A stretch of 64,000 nucleotides of DNA from Megascapheus bottae (lineage: Eukaryota; Chordata; Mammalia; Rodentia; Geomyidae): positions 434,001-498,000 of the forward strand of contig JANJXV010000161.1 in the NCBI GenBank assembly GCA_024803745.1. Reading direction: 5' to 3'. Of the stretch, positions 50,733-63,955 are shown piece by piece. The number at the start of each line of letters is the position of its first letter. Position 1 is the stretch's first letter. The translations under genes were made by a program, and so were the position numbers. The notes beneath the pieces were generated by a model. That model saw only the letters and a list, made by a program, of their open reading frames with translations. It was not told the origin of the DNA and ran no database searches.

Positions 50733-52864
50733 GTGTGTAAATATTTAGGATCGTTATGTCTTCCTGGAGGAAAGATCCCTTTAGTAGTTTGTAGTAACCT
50801 TCTTTGTCTTTTCTTACTAATTTTAGTTTGAAGTCTATTGTATCTGATATGAGGATGGCAACTCCAGCCTGTTTATGGGGGCAGTTAGCTTGATAGAGTT
50901 TATTCCAACCTCTCACTTTCAAAAGATGATTGTTTTGGGGTAAGATGTGTCGCTTGAAGACAGCAGAACGATGGCTCTTGATTTTGATCCAACTACACAG
51001 CCTATGCCATTTAATTGGAGAGTTAAGTCCATTGATATTGAGAGTTAGGATTGAGAGATATTTATTAATTCCCACCATTTTAAAAAGCTTTTAGTAGGGC
51101 CTGTGTCTTGACAGTTCTTGTGGTCCTTAGACGGTATGCTGTTTAGGTGCCATTTCTTTCCCTATATTGCATTTATTTTGGTTTTCTATGTATAGAGCAT
51201 CTTTGAGAATTCTCTGTAGTGTTGGTTTTGTTTCGTCATATTGTTGCAGCTTTTCCCTGGAATGGAATGTTTTTATTGTTCCCTCAGTTATGAACGAGAG
51301 CTTAGCTGGCTACAGTATTCTTGGTTGGTAGTTATTTGATTTAAGGGCATGACATATATGCTTCCAGTCACTTCGTGCTTGCATGGTCTCTGCTGAGACA
51401 TCTGGGGTTATTCTGAATGGTTTGCCTTTATAGGTTACTGATCCCTTTTCCCTGGCTGCCTTTAGGATCTTTTCTTTCCTTTCTATTGATCCAGTTCGGA
51501 TCACAATGTGGCGGTGGGATGTTGTTTTCTGGTCAGGTCTGTTTGGGGTTCTAAAAGCTTCTCGTATCTGGTTGGGCCTGCCCTTCTGGATATTTGGGAA
51601 ATTCTCTGAGATGATTCCCTGAAGTATATTTCCAATACCATTGACCTCTTTCTCCACGCCCTCCTCAATACCAACTAGCCTTAAATTAGGCTTCCTAATT
51701 GTATCTTGGACCTCCTGAAGCGCTCTCTCATATTTCCTAGATTTGGATTGACTCATTTTCTGTTCTTTATAATACCTAAATTATCTTCAGCCACGGAAAT
51801 TCTCTCCTCTGCAATGTCTAACCTGCTATCAAAGCTATCTACTTTATTTTTCATCTCCCTTGCTTCTAATTGCTCACTTTTGATCCCTTGCATCCCTTGT
51901 TTTAGATCATGTATGGATTTCTTTATCTCCTTGATTTCCTTTTGAGTGGTTAGCTCAGTAGCTTTATTTTCGTTGGACATTTGCTGGAGTTTGGTCACGT
52001 TTTTATTTGTGGATTCTTTGAATTCATCCATCTTTCTTTGAAAAACCTTTATTATGGCCTCCTTTATGGCTTCTTCTTTTTCACTTATCACTTTGTTTTT
52101 GCTTTCCTCTTGTTCAGGTATGGCTTCCTCCATTATCTCTTTCTTTATATTTTCACATTTTTCATTAATGATGTTTATCAATTGCATTTGTGCAGCAATT
52201 GGAAGACTCTCCTCTCGGTTTGCCAGTGACTGTTCCATTGTCTGTTTACATTGGGTGGGGGATATTGTTTCTTGATTTGACATTTTTCTTGAGTTTCTTG
52301 TTCTGCCCATTTGAAAATGGGAGCAAGATTACTACTAAATACGATTATAGTTTTTCAGATATAACCAACCTAGACCTCTGTAGCTGGCAGACACTAGATG
52401 TTCACAAGTTTTGATTGGTATTATCACTCTTTCTTTTTGTGCACTTACAGACCAGCCTAATACAACCACTGAAATGCGATTTATACCCAAAACAATAAGC
52501 CTCTCAATCCAATCTCTATTGTCTTTAAGTCCCTCTGAGCCTAGAGAATAATTAACCACCTACATATACAATATTGCTCAACAGCCATCTAGTGTAGATC
52601 CGTGCAGTATAAGGGTTGAAAGACGAGCAGAGGTCCAGAGATAGAAAAAAAGAATGAGAGAGGTCAGGGGAGGTGCAAGAGGATTAACGTAGGAGTGTAA
52701 GAATATTGTAGTAATGAAGAAAAGTTATAGCATAAGGATAACTGACATAAGTTGGTAAGTAGGTAGCATATTTGAGTACAAAGTTTGGAAAGTATTAGAA
52801 TAAAACTTATATGTTGCTGCACGACTAGCTCTTAGCCCAACCAGTGGCCTCACAGTGGACCATG
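50733..52864 (-). mobile_element. L1 5' piece (copy B)
   Basis: Same cut point and content as 16,856-18,990. ORF1 parts lie at 52,310-51,753 and 51,756-51,310 with the same ATGA overlap and TAG. The ORF2 start (51,078) reads LTLNINGLNSPIKWHRL, the endonuclease opening with its Asn. A one-base deletion and a Glu-to-Ala in the catalytic 'CLQETH' word (read in the adjoining frame) show decay. Confidence 0.9.
51124..52310 (-). pseudogene. L1 ORF1 (copy B, 5' piece), split
   Basis: The coiled-coil part is 52,310-51,753 and the RNA-binding part 51,756-51,310, followed by the shared TAG. A few replacements distinguish it from the other copies (for example PNQIREAFRTPNRPDQKTTS). Confidence 0.85.
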
Positions 52865-52869
52865 GGATG

Positions 52870-53198
52870 GATCTGTTTTTCTTGTCTACGTTGAGGGAAA
52901 GGGGTATTTCACAAGATGCAGAAGCGAAGATTTCAGAAGCAAATGCTGTGAGTGAATTAGCTCGTAAAAAGCATTTTTATTTTCTTTTATCTTTCTGCCA
53001 GTCTTGGGGCTTGAATTCAGGGCCTGAGCACTGTCCTCGGGTTTTCTCAAGTCTAGCCCTCTGCCACTTGAGCCACAGTGCCACATCTAGATTTTCTATC
53101 TATGTGGTACTGAGCAATCAAACCCAGATCTTCATGGATGCTAGGCAAGCACTCTACCACTATGCCAAACTCTCAACCCTGACATAGTAATTATAAAG

Positions 53199-53229
<31 letters not shown>

Positions 53230-54252
53230 ATCCAAATATCCTTTCTCCTACAAAGAATGAACACTTAACTGTGTCTAATGCTTTTTTTTAATTTCACTAA
53301 TTCTTCTGTGTTTTTCCCTCTTGCATTTTTTACACATGACAGCAAAGCTAATCATCAGGAAAAAATTGATTAGGATACAGAAACCTAATAATATCCTAGT
53401 AGATTGACGTCCAAAATATGTGCAAGATGCCCTGTGTGTTTGACCTAGTGGGAGAGTCCTTGGCTACCAAGCAGTAAGCCTCAGGTTTGATTCCTCATTA
53501 CCACATACATAGAAAATGCTGCAAGTGGTGCTGTGGCTCGGTGGGACAGCTAAAGCCTAAAGAAAGCCCAAGAACAATGTTCACACTCTGAGGTCAAGTC
53601 CCAAGACTAGGAAAAACAAAAAAAATTCGACAGGGGCAAAATGCAGGCAGAGAAGGCACTGTGAAGCAAATGTTTTGTAAAGGATGAGGGCAATATTGAC
53701 CCTTAAGTTTGGATCTTACCTAAGAAAGCTCCTTGAGCCTGAGACCAGACTGGTAGTTGGGCCTAGTGGAAGACATTGGGATTGGACAAATAAGGTGTGC
53801 TGTATACTACATCCACATGTATATTGTGAGACTGGAGGAGAGATTCAGCCTCCAGTATGTCTTTGGTGAGGTCTTTTGTGAGCAAGGATCTTTGGTCATT
53901 GGGCCCTGAAAGGTGACCCTGCCTCCCTCACAATGGAACAGAATATGGAACCCTGGTAACCAAGCCACTGTAACTAACAACCAGCTCAAGCCAGCTCACT
54001 TGGCCTGTGGCTCAGGAGGAAGAAAGATGTTGCTGTGCTGTTGCCAAAGGTCAGGAAACTCGAGTCTCAGGCATGGAAGTTGTGGATATCTTACTCGAAG
54101 ATGTACAAGCTAGATCATTGCCAAGCCACAAATCCAGTATAACAGAACTTTCTCTAAGAAGAAGGCCAGGAAAATCCAGGGCAACCAGATGAGGTAAATT
54201 TCTAAGAAGAAATGTGTTTGACCCCATCATCCTCCCCACACACTACAACTTT
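52870..54252 (+). repeat. Segment F, first of two in copy B
   Basis: Lies between the L1 5' piece and the poly-A end of the complete L1. The (ATC)n at 53,197-53,229 is longer than in the other F copies. Confidence 0.88.
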
Positions 54253-54669
54253 CTTTTTTTTTTTCATTTTTTATTGTAATTAGTAAAAGGGTTAGATGAT
54301 ATTTGCCAGATAGAAGGTGCATTAATTCACATACATTGATACCCTTTCACATGTCTTGGTACCCATTTCCCTCCAACCCCAGACCCCCCACCTGTCTTGG
54401 TTTTCCCCCCTTCCCTATCAAATTTCAAATATCCAAATACAAATAAATTCAATATATCAGATAACAAATTGAGATACTATACCAATATGATATAACCAAG
54501 GGACAGCAAGCGAGATGAGAGACAACATAGTACATTAAGGACAACAATCATTCATTATATGGCTTTTGTGTCAATATCCTGGAGGTCCTTTCAATTAGCT
54601 TCACATTATATGGCCTTATATATGGCCTTTTGCTCTATGGACAATCTCTGCTAGTAGAGCCCAAGGTTT

Positions 54670-57600
54670 CTACTGATTATGACGAATGAGGGAAACCACT
54701 GAGCCTAAGTTCCTTTGAGTCTGGCTTACTTCACTTAATATGATTTGTTCTAAGTCTTTCCATTTCCTAACAAATGGGGCGATGTCATTCTTTCTGACAG
54801 CAGCTTAGAATTCCATAGTGTACAAATACCACAATTTGTTGATCCACTCATCAACTGAGGGACATCTGGGTTGGTTCCATATCTTTGCTATGGTGAATAG
54901 TGCTGCAATGAACATTGTTGTGCTAGTGTGTTAATATGCCCTTGTTTCTGGATTGTTGGGTAATTGCCAAGTAGTGGAATTGCTGGGTCATAGGGGAGTT
55001 CTATGTTTAGCCTTTTGAGGCACTGCCACACTGCTTTCCATAGTGGTTGAACGAGTTTGCACTCCCACCAACAGTGTAGTAGTGATCCCTCCTGGGCACA
55101 TCTGCTCCAGCATCTGTTATCATTCGTTTTCCTGAACCTGGCCATTCTAACTGGAGTTAGGTGGAATCTTAGACTTGTTTTGATTTGCATTTCTTTTATG
55201 AGCAGAGATGTTGAGCATTTCTTCATGTGTCTATAGGCCATTTTTGTTTCTTCTTCAGAGAAGACTCTCTTTAAGTCTTCAGCCCATTTTGTAATGGGAT
55301 GGGTGTTGCTTTGGAGGTTAGTGTTGGAGTGATTCAATTTTTTGAGTTGTTGATATATTTTAGATATGAGGCCTTGTTTCGTTGTTTGGGTGGTGAAGAT
55401 CTTCTCCCACTCTGTAGGCTTCCTGATTAGTTTACTAGCTATATCCGTTGCCATACAAAACCTCTGCAGTTTAATGCAGTCCCACTTATCCAGCCTTTCT
55501 CTGATTTGTTGTGATTCTTGGTCCTTATTAAGAAAGTTTCGACCTGTACCAAGGAGGCCTAGTGTATCTCCTATTCCTTCCTGTAAACTTTTCAGTGTGT
55601 CAGCTTTTACCTCCACGTCTTTGATCCATTTGGAGTTAATTCTAGTGCAAGGGGACAAAGAAGGATCCAACTTTAGTTTTCTGCAGGTGTTTAACCAGTT
55701 CTGCCAGCACAACTTGTTGAAGAGGCTATCTTTCTTCCATTTTATTTTTTTGGCTCCCTGGTCAAAGATTAGGTGGCCATAGGTCTGTGGTTTAATATCT
55801 GGGTCCGCAGTTCTACTCCATTGGACTTCAGGCCTGTTCTTGTGCCAGTACCAACCTGTTTTGAGAATTATAGCTCTGTAATAGAGTCTTAAGTTTGGAA
55901 TTGAAATTCCTCCAACACTGTTCTTTCTGCTAAGAAGTGTTTTTGCTATACGGGGTCTTTTATTATTCCATATGAAATTTTGAATTGCCTCTTCTATGTC
56001 TTTAAAGAATGACATTGGGATGTTGATGGGTATTACATTGAATTTGTAGATACCCCTTGGCAAGATTGTCATTTTCACAATGTTGATTCTTCCAATCCAG
56101 GAGCACGGGAGGTTTTTCCATTTCCTTAGTTCTACTTTAATTTCCTTTTTTAGGGTTTTAAAGTTTTCATCTAAACGGTCCTTTACATTCTTAGTTAAGC
56201 TAATTGCTAGGTACTTTATTTTCTTTGAGGCTATTGTGAAAGGATTTTCTTTCCTGATTATTGCCTCGTTCCTCTCAGTGTTGGCGTAAAGTAAGGCAGT
56301 TGATTTGTGAGGGTTGATTTTATGGCCTGCTACCCTTCCAAAGCTTTGAATCAGCTCAAGGAGCTTGGGAGTAGAATCTATAGGATTCTTTAAATACAGA
56401 ATCATGTCATCTGCAAAGAGGGATAGTTTTATTTCCTCTTTCCCTACTTGGATCCCCTTTATGCTTGCTTCTTGCCTTATTGCACTGCCTAGGAATTCTA
56501 GTACTATGTTAAAAAGGAGTGGAGAGAGTGGGCATCCTTGTCTCGTTCCTGATTTTAGAGGGAGTGGCTTTAGATTTTCACCATTAAGTATAATACTAGC
56601 AGTGGGTTTCTCATACACAGCCTTTATTACATTGAGAAATGTTCCATGGATTCCTAGTTTCTCCACATCTTTTAACATAAAGGGGTTTTGGATCTTGTCA
56701 AATGCCTTTTCCGCATCTATTGAGACAATCATGTGATTTTATCCCTGCTCCTGTTGATGTGTTGAATTATATTAATTGATTTGTGTATGTTGAACCAGCT
56801 TTGCCTCCCTGTGATGAATCCAGTTTGATCATAGCGTATATTTTTTTTGATGAGTTGTTGTAGACGGTTGGCCAGTATTTTGTTGAGAAGTTTTGCATCG
56901 AGGTTCATCAAAGAAATGGGTCTATAGATCTCTTTCTTTGATCAATCTCTGTCTGGTTTGGGGATGAGGGATATGCTGGCTTCACAGAATCAGTTTAGTA
57001 AAGAACCTTCATTTTCAATTTCGTTGAAGAGCTTGAGGAGTATTGGTGTGAGCTCTGCTTTGAAGACCTTATAGAATTCAGCTGTGAATCCATCTGGCCC
57101 TGGGCTCTTTTTAAGTGGAAGTTGTCTAATTTCCATTTCTATTTCAGAGCTTGACATAGGCCTGTTGAGTTGGGTTAGCTCTTCTTGGTTCAGTGTGTGT
57201 ATGTTAATATTGTCTAGGAATTCATCCATTTCTTCTAGATTCTCAAATTTGTTGGCGTAAAGGTTTGAGAAGTATTCCCTCATGATATTCTGGATCTTGT
57301 AATTTCTGTCGTGATATTACCAATTTCATCTGCGATTTTGTTTATTTCGATATGATCTCTTCTTTTTTCGGTAAGATTTGCTAAGGGCTTGTCAATTTTG
57401 TTAATTCTTTCAAGAACCAACTCCTTGTTTTGTTGATTCTTTCTATAGTTTTTTTATTCCAAATCATTTAATTCTGCTTTGATTTTAATAATTTGCTTTC
57501 TCCTAATGGGTTTAGGGTTGGTTTGTTGCTCTTTTTCCAGGAGGTTAAGGTGAGACATTAACTAGTTGGTTTGCCATTTTTCCAACTTGCTGTTGTAGGC

Positions 57601-58509
57601 ACTCAGCGCTATAAATTTTCCTCTGAGTACTGCCTTTGTTGTGTCCCTAAGGAGTTGATATTTGTGTGCTCCTTATTGTTAAATTTCATAAACAGTTGGA
57701 TATCTGTTCTGATCTCTTCGATTACCCATTGTTTTTGATTCATCAATGTTTTGTTCAGTCTCCATGAGTTACAGGGTTTTCTTTGGTGGAGATGTGTGTT
57801 CAGCTCCAATTTGATGCCTTTATGGTCTGAGAGTGTGCCTGGAATAATTTCAGTGTTTCTGAATCTGTCCAGGTTTGCTTTATGGCCTAAGATGTGGTCT
57901 ATTTTGGAAAATGTTCCATGTGCTGCTGAGAAAAATGTATATTGTGGTGTTACTGGGTGGAATATTCTGCAGATGTCTGTTAGATCTAGTTGGTCTATAT
58001 AATTGTTCAGTTCTAAGGTTTCTCTGTTGAGTTTTTGCCTTATTGATCTGTCCATAGGTGAGAGTGGTGTTTTAAACTCACCAACAATCACTGTGTTTCG
58101 ATCTATGTATGGTTTCAGTGTAAGTAAAGTTTGCTTGATGAAGTTTGGAGCTCCGGGATTGGGTGTGTAAATATTTAGGATTGTTATGTCTTCCGGGAGG
58201 AAAGATCCCTTTAGTAGTATGTAGTAACCTTCTTTGTCTTTTCTTACTAATTTTAGTTTGAAGTCTATTCTATCTGATATGAGGATGGCAACTCTAGCCT
58301 GTTTATGGGGGCAATTAGCTTGATAGAGTTTATTCCAACCTCTCACTTTCAAAAGATGATTGTTTTTGGGTAAGATGTGTCTCTCGAAGTCAGCAGAACG
58401 ATGGCTCTTGCTTTTTGATCCAACTAGACAACCTATGCCGTTTAATTGGAGAGTTAAGTCCATTGATATTGAGAGTTAGGATTGAGAGATATTTATTAGT
58501 TCCTACCAT
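54670..58509 (-). pseudogene. L1 ORF2 (endonuclease/reverse transcriptase), frameshifted
   Basis: Starts at 58,509 (MVGTNKYLSILTLNINGLN) and spans about 1,280 codons, the usual ORF2 length. Pieces: endonuclease 58,463-57,609 (NIYTPNPGAPNFIKQTLL, SDHKGIKLELN), 57,283-56,990 ([18 protein letters not shown]), 56,911-56,729 ([25 protein letters not shown]), and a 614-codon open block 56,732-54,888. That block carries the reverse-transcriptase core: SIDAEKAFDKIQ, GTRQGCPLSPLLFNIV and SLFADDMILYL, including the catalytic FADD. The frame is lost at least near 58,380, 57,290-57,600, 56,735 and 54,935. A one-base deletion in 'gataaaatcacatg' explains the break at 56,735. Confidence 0.9.
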
Positions 58510-58558
58510 TTTTAAAAGCTTTTAGTAGGGCCTGTGTCTTGACAGTTCTTTTGGTCCT

Positions 58559-59741
58559 TAGATGGCATGCTGTTTAGGTGCCATTTCTTTCCCTGTATTG
58601 CATTTATTTTGGTTTTCTATGTATAGAGCATCTTTGAGAATTCTCTGTAGTGTTGGTTTTGTTTTGACATATTGTTGCAGCTTTTCCCTGGAATGGAATG
58701 TTTTTATTTTTCCCTCAGTTATGAATGAGAGCTTAGCTGGCTACAGTATTCTTGGTTGGTAGTTATTTGATATAAGGGCATGACATATATGCTTCCAGTC
58801 ACTTCGTGCTTGCATGGTGTCTGCTGAGAAATCTGGGGTTATTCTGATTGGTTTGCCTTTGTAGGTTACTGATCCCTTTTCCCTGGCTGCCTTTAACATC
58901 TTTCCTTTCGTTTCTATTGATCCAGTTCGGATCACAATGTGGCGGTGGGATGTTCTTTTCTGGTCAGGTCTGTTTGGGGTTCTAAAAGCTTCTAGTATCT
59001 GGATGGGCCTGCCCTTCTGGATATTTGGGAAATTCTCTGAGATGATTCCCTGAAGTATATTTCCAATACCATTGACCTCTTTCTCCACGCCCTCCTCAGT
59101 ACCAACTAGCCTGAAATTAGGCTTCCTAATTGTATCTTGGACCTCCTGAAGCGCTCTCTCATATTTCCTAGATTTGGATTGACTCATTTTCTGTTCTTTA
59201 TAATACCTAAATTATCTTCAGCCACGGAAATTCTCTCCTCTGCAATGTCTAACCTGCTATCAAAGCTATCTACTTTATTTTTCATCTCCCTTGCTTCTAA
59301 TTGCTCACTTTTGATGCCTTGCATCCCTTGTTTTAGATCATGTATGGATTTCTTTATCTCCTTGATTTCCTTTTGAGTGGTTAGCTCAGTAGCTTTATTT
59401 TCGTTGGACATTTGCTGGAGTTTGGTCACGTTTTTATTTGTGGATTCTTTGAATTCATCCATCTTTCTTTGAAAAACCTTTATTATGGCCTCCTTTATGG
59501 CTTCTTCTTTTTCACTTATCACTTTGTTTTTGCTTTCCTCTTGTTCAGGTATGGCTTCCTCCATTATCTCTTTCTTTATATTTTCACATTTTTCATTAAT
59601 GATGTTTATCAATTGCATTTGTGTAGCAACTGGAAGACTCTCCTCTAGGTTTGCCAGTGACTGTTCCATTGTCTGTTTACATTGGGTGGGGGATGTTGTT
59701 TCTTGATTTGACATTTTTCTTGAGTTTCTTGTTCTGCCCAT
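58559..59741 (-). pseudogene. L1 ORF1 of the complete-length L1, split
   Basis: 59,741-59,184 is the coiled-coil part. 59,187-58,741 is the RNA-binding part, overlapping it by ATGA. A TAG at 58,741-58,743 breaks the frame, which then reads on (PAKLSFITEG) to a TAA at about 58,559. Lesions are the same as in the two 5' pieces. Confidence 0.88.
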
Positions 59742-60300
59742 TTGAAAATGGGAGCAAGATTACTACTAAAAACAATTATAGTTTTTCAGATATAACCAAC
59801 CTAGACCTCTGTAGCTGGCAGACACTAGATGTTCACAAGTTTTGATTGGTATTATCACTCTTTCTTTTTGTGCACTTACAGACCAGCCTAATACAACCAC
59901 TGATAAGCGATTTATACCCAAAACAATAAGCCTCTCAATCCAATCTCTATTGTCTTTAAGTCCCTCTGAGCCTAGAGAATAATTAACCACCTACATATAC
60001 AATATTGCTCAACAGCCATCAAGTGTAGATCCGTGCAGTATAAGGGTTGAAAGACGAGCAGAGGTCCAGAGATAGAAAAAATGAATGAGAGAGGTCAGGG
60101 GTGGTGCAAGAGGATTAAAGTAGGAGTGTAAGAATATTGTAGTAATGAAGAAAAGTTATAGCATAAGGATAACTGACATAAGTTGGTAAGTAGGTAGCAT
60201 ATTTGAGTACAAAGTTTGGAAAGTATTAGAATAAAACTTATGTGTTGCTGCACGACTAGCTCTTAGCCCAACCAGTGGCCTCACAGTGGACCATGGGATG

Positions 60301-61670
60301 GATCTATTTTTCTTGTCTACGTTGAGGGAAAGGGGTATTTCACAAGATGCAGAAGCAAAGATTTCAGAAGCAAATGCTGTGAGTGAATTAGCTCGTAAAA
60401 AGCATTTTTATTTTCTTTTATCTTTCTGCCAGTCTTGGGGCTTGAATTCAGGGCCTGAGCACTGTCCTCGGGTTTTCTCAAGTCTAGCCCTCTGCCACTT
60501 GAGCCACAGTGCCACATCTAGATTTTCTATCTATGTGGTACTGAGCAATCAAACCCAGATCTTCATGCATGCTATGCAAGCACTCTACCACTATGCCAAA
60601 CTCTCAACCCTGACATAGTAATTATAAAGTCATCATTATCATCATCATATCCAAATATACTTTCTCCTACAAAGAATGAACACTTAACTGTGTCTAATGC
60701 TTTTTTTTAATTTCACTAAATCTTCTGTGTTTTTCCCTCTTGCATTTTTTACACATGACAGCAAAGCTAATCATCAGGAAAAAATTGATTAGGATACAGA
60801 AACTTAATAATATCCTAGTAGATTGACGTCAAAAATATGTGCAAGATGCCCTGTGTGTTTGACCTAGTGGGAGAGTCCTTGGCTACCAAGCAGTAAGCCT
60901 CAGGTTTGATTCCTCATTACCACATACATAGAAAACGCTGCAAGTGGTGCTGTGTCTCGGTGGGACAGCTAAAGCCTAAAGAAAGCCCAAGAACAATGTT
61001 CACACTCTGAGGTCAAGTCCCAAGACTAGCAAAAACAAAAAAAATTCGACAAGGGGCAAAATGCAGGCAGAGAAGGCACTGTGAAGCCAATGTTTTGTAA
61101 AGGATGAGGGCAATATTGACCCTTAAGTTTGGATCTTACCTAAGAAAGGCTCCTTGAGCCTGAGACCAGACTGGTAGTTGGGCCTAGTGGAAGACATTGG
61201 GATTGGACAAATAAGGTGTGCTGTATACTACATCCACATGTATATTGTGAGACTGGAGGAGAGATTCAGCCTCCAGTATGTCTTTGGTGAAGTCTTTTGT
61301 GAGCAAGGATCTTTGGTCATTGTGCCCTGAAAGGTGACCCTGCCTCCCTCACAATGGAACAGAATATGGAACCCTGGCAACCAAGCCACTGTAACTAACA
61401 ACCAGCTCAAGCCAGCTCACTTGGCCTGTGGCTCAGGAGGAAGAAAGATGTTGCTGTGCTGTTGCCAAAGGTCAGGAAACTCGAGTCTCAGGCATGGAAG
61501 TTGTGGATGTCTTACTCGAAGATGTACATGCTAGATCATTGCCAAGCCACAAATCCAGTATAACAGAACTTTCTCTAAGAAGAAGGCCAGGAAAATCCAG
61601 GGCAACCAGATGAGGTAAATTTCTAAGAAGAAATGTATTTGACCCCATCATCCTCCCCACACACTACAAG
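60301..61670 (+). repeat. Segment F, second of two in copy B
   Basis: Matches 52,870-54,252 at a spacing of 7,421-7,431 bases. The (ATC)n here is interrupted ('catcattatcatcatcat'). Two SINEs lie in the same positions as in the other copies. Confidence 0.88.
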
Positions 61671-63955
61671 TTTCTTTTTTTTTCCATTTTTTTATTGTAA
61701 TTAGTAAAAGGGTTAGATGATATTTGCCAGATAGAAGGTGCATTAATTCACATACATTGATACCCTTTCACATGTCTTGGTACCCATTTCCCTCCAACCC
61801 CACACCCCCCACCTGTCTTGGTTTCCCCCCTTCCCTATCAAATATCAAATATCCAAATACAAATAAATTCAATATATCAGATAACAAAGTGAGATACTAT
61901 ACCAATAATGGATAACCAAGGGACAGCAAGCGATATGAGAGACAACATAGTACATTAAGGACAACAATCATTCATTAAATGGCTTTTGTGTCAATATCCT
62001 GGAGGTCCTTTCAATTAGCTTCACATTATATGGCCTTATATATGGCCTTTTGCTCTATCGACAATCTCTGCTAGTAGAGCCCAAGGTTTCTACTGATTAT
62101 GACGAATGAGGGAAACCACTGAGCCTAAGTTCCTTTGAGTCTGGCTTACTTCACTTAATATGATTTGTTCTAAGTCTTTCCATTTCCTAACAAATGGGGC
62201 GATGTCATTCTTTCTGACAGCAGGTTAGAATTCCATAGTGTACAAATACCTCAATTTGTTGATCCACTCATCAACTGAGGGACATCTGGGTTGGTTCCAT
62301 ATCTTTGCTATGGTGAATAGTGCTGCAATGAACATTGCTGTGCTAGTGGGTTAATATGCCCTTGTTTCTGGATTGTTGGGTAAATGCCAAGTAGTGGAAT
62401 TGCTGGGTCATAGGGGAGTTCTATGTTTAGCCTTTTGAGGCACTGCGACACTGCTTTCCATAGTGGTTGAACGAGTTTGCACTCCCACCAACAGTGTAGT
62501 AGTGATCCCTCCTGGCCACATCCCCTCCAGCATCTATTATCATTCCTTTTCCTGATCCCGGCCATTCTAACTGGAGTTAGGTGGAATCTTAGACTTGTTT
62601 TGATTTGCATTTCTTTTATGACCAGAGATGTTGAGGATTTCTTCATGTGTCTATAGGCCATTTTTGTTTCTTCTTCAGAGAAGACTCTCTTTAATTCTTT
62701 GGCCCATTTTGTAATGGGATGGGTGTTACTTTGGAGGTTAGTTTTGGAGTGATTCAATTTTTTGAGTTGTTGATATATTTTAGATATGAGGCCTTGTTCC
62801 GTTGTTTGGGTGGTGAAGATCTTCTCCCACTCTGTAGGCTTCCTGATTAGTTTACTAGCTATATCCGTTGCCATACAAAAGCTCTGCAGTTTAATGCAGT
62901 CCCACTTATCCAGCCTTTCTCTGATTTGTTGTGATTCTTAGTCCTTATTAAGAAAGTTTCGACCTGTGCCAAGGAGGCCTAGTGTATCTCCTATTCCTTG
63001 CTGTAAACTTTTCAGTGTGTCAGCTTTTACCTCCACGTCTTTGATCCATTTGGAGTTAATTCTAGTGCAAGGGGACAAAGAAGGATCCAACTTATTTTTC
63101 TGCAGGTGTTTAACCAGTTCTGCCAGCACAACTTGTTGAAGAGGCTATCTTTCTTCCATTCTATTTTTTGGCTCCCTGGTCAAAGATTAGGTGGCCATAG
63201 GTCTGTGGTTTAATATCTGGGTCCGCAGTTCTACTGCAATGGACTTCAGGCCTGTTCTTGTGCCAGTACCAAGCTGTTTTGAGAATTACAGCTCTGTAAT
63301 AGAGTCTTAAGTTTGGAATTGAAATTCCTCCAGCGCTGTTCTTTCTGCTAAGAAGTGTTTTTGCTATACGGGGTCTTTTATTATTCCATATGAAATTTTG
63401 AATTGCCTCTTGTATGTCTTTAAAGAATGACATTGGGATGTTGATGGGTATTACATTGAATTTGTAGATAGCCCTTGGCAAGGTTGTCATTTTCACAATG
63501 TTGATTCTTCCAATCCAGGAGCATGGGAGGTTTTTCCATTTCCTTAGTTCTGCTTTAATTTCCTTTTTTAGGGTTTTAAAGTTTTCATCTAAACGGTCCT
63601 TTACATTCTTAGTTAAGCTAATTGCTAGGTACTTTATTTTCTTTGAGGCTACTGTGAAAGGAATTTCTTTCCTGATTATTTCCTCGTTCCTCTCAGTGTT
63701 GGCCTAAAGTAAGGTAGTTGATTTGTGAGGGTTCATTTTATGGCCTGTTACCTTTCCAAATCTTTGAATCAGCTCAAGGAGCTTGGGAGTAGAGTCTATA
63801 GGATTCTTTAAATACAGAATCATGTCATTGGCAAAGAGGGATAGTTTTATTTCCTCTTTCCCTACTTGGATCCCCTTTATGCTTGCTTCTTGCCTTATTG
63901 CACTGCCTAGTAATTCTAGTACTATGTTAAAAAGGAGTGGAGGGAGTGGGCATCC
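61671..63955 (-). mobile_element. L1 3' piece (copy B)
   Basis: Counterpart of 20,366-22,670, cut at the same 'gggcatcct' and followed by the same SINE wording. ORF2 pieces are 63,496-63,161, 63,129-62,938 and 62,874-62,308. It shares with the complete L1 a one-base loss near 62,352 that copy A does not have, pointing to sequence exchange inside copy B. Confidence 0.9.

Larger units (their letters stand above)
54253..60295 (-). mobile_element. Complete-length L1, broken frames
   Basis: The only L1 here with all parts. On the minus strand: 5'UTR (about 60,295-59,742), ORF1 (59,741 to about 58,559), a gap of about 50 bp, ORF2 (58,509 to about 54,670), 3'UTR, 'acaataaaaaatg' and an A-rich tail at 54,253-54,270. 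The length, about 6.05 kb, is normal for a mammalian L1. It has several frameshifts and stops in both ORFs, so it cannot move by itself. Both sides are flanked by F, and no target-site duplication was seen, consistent with its being inside a tandem DNA repeat and not a fresh insertion. Confidence 0.92.
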
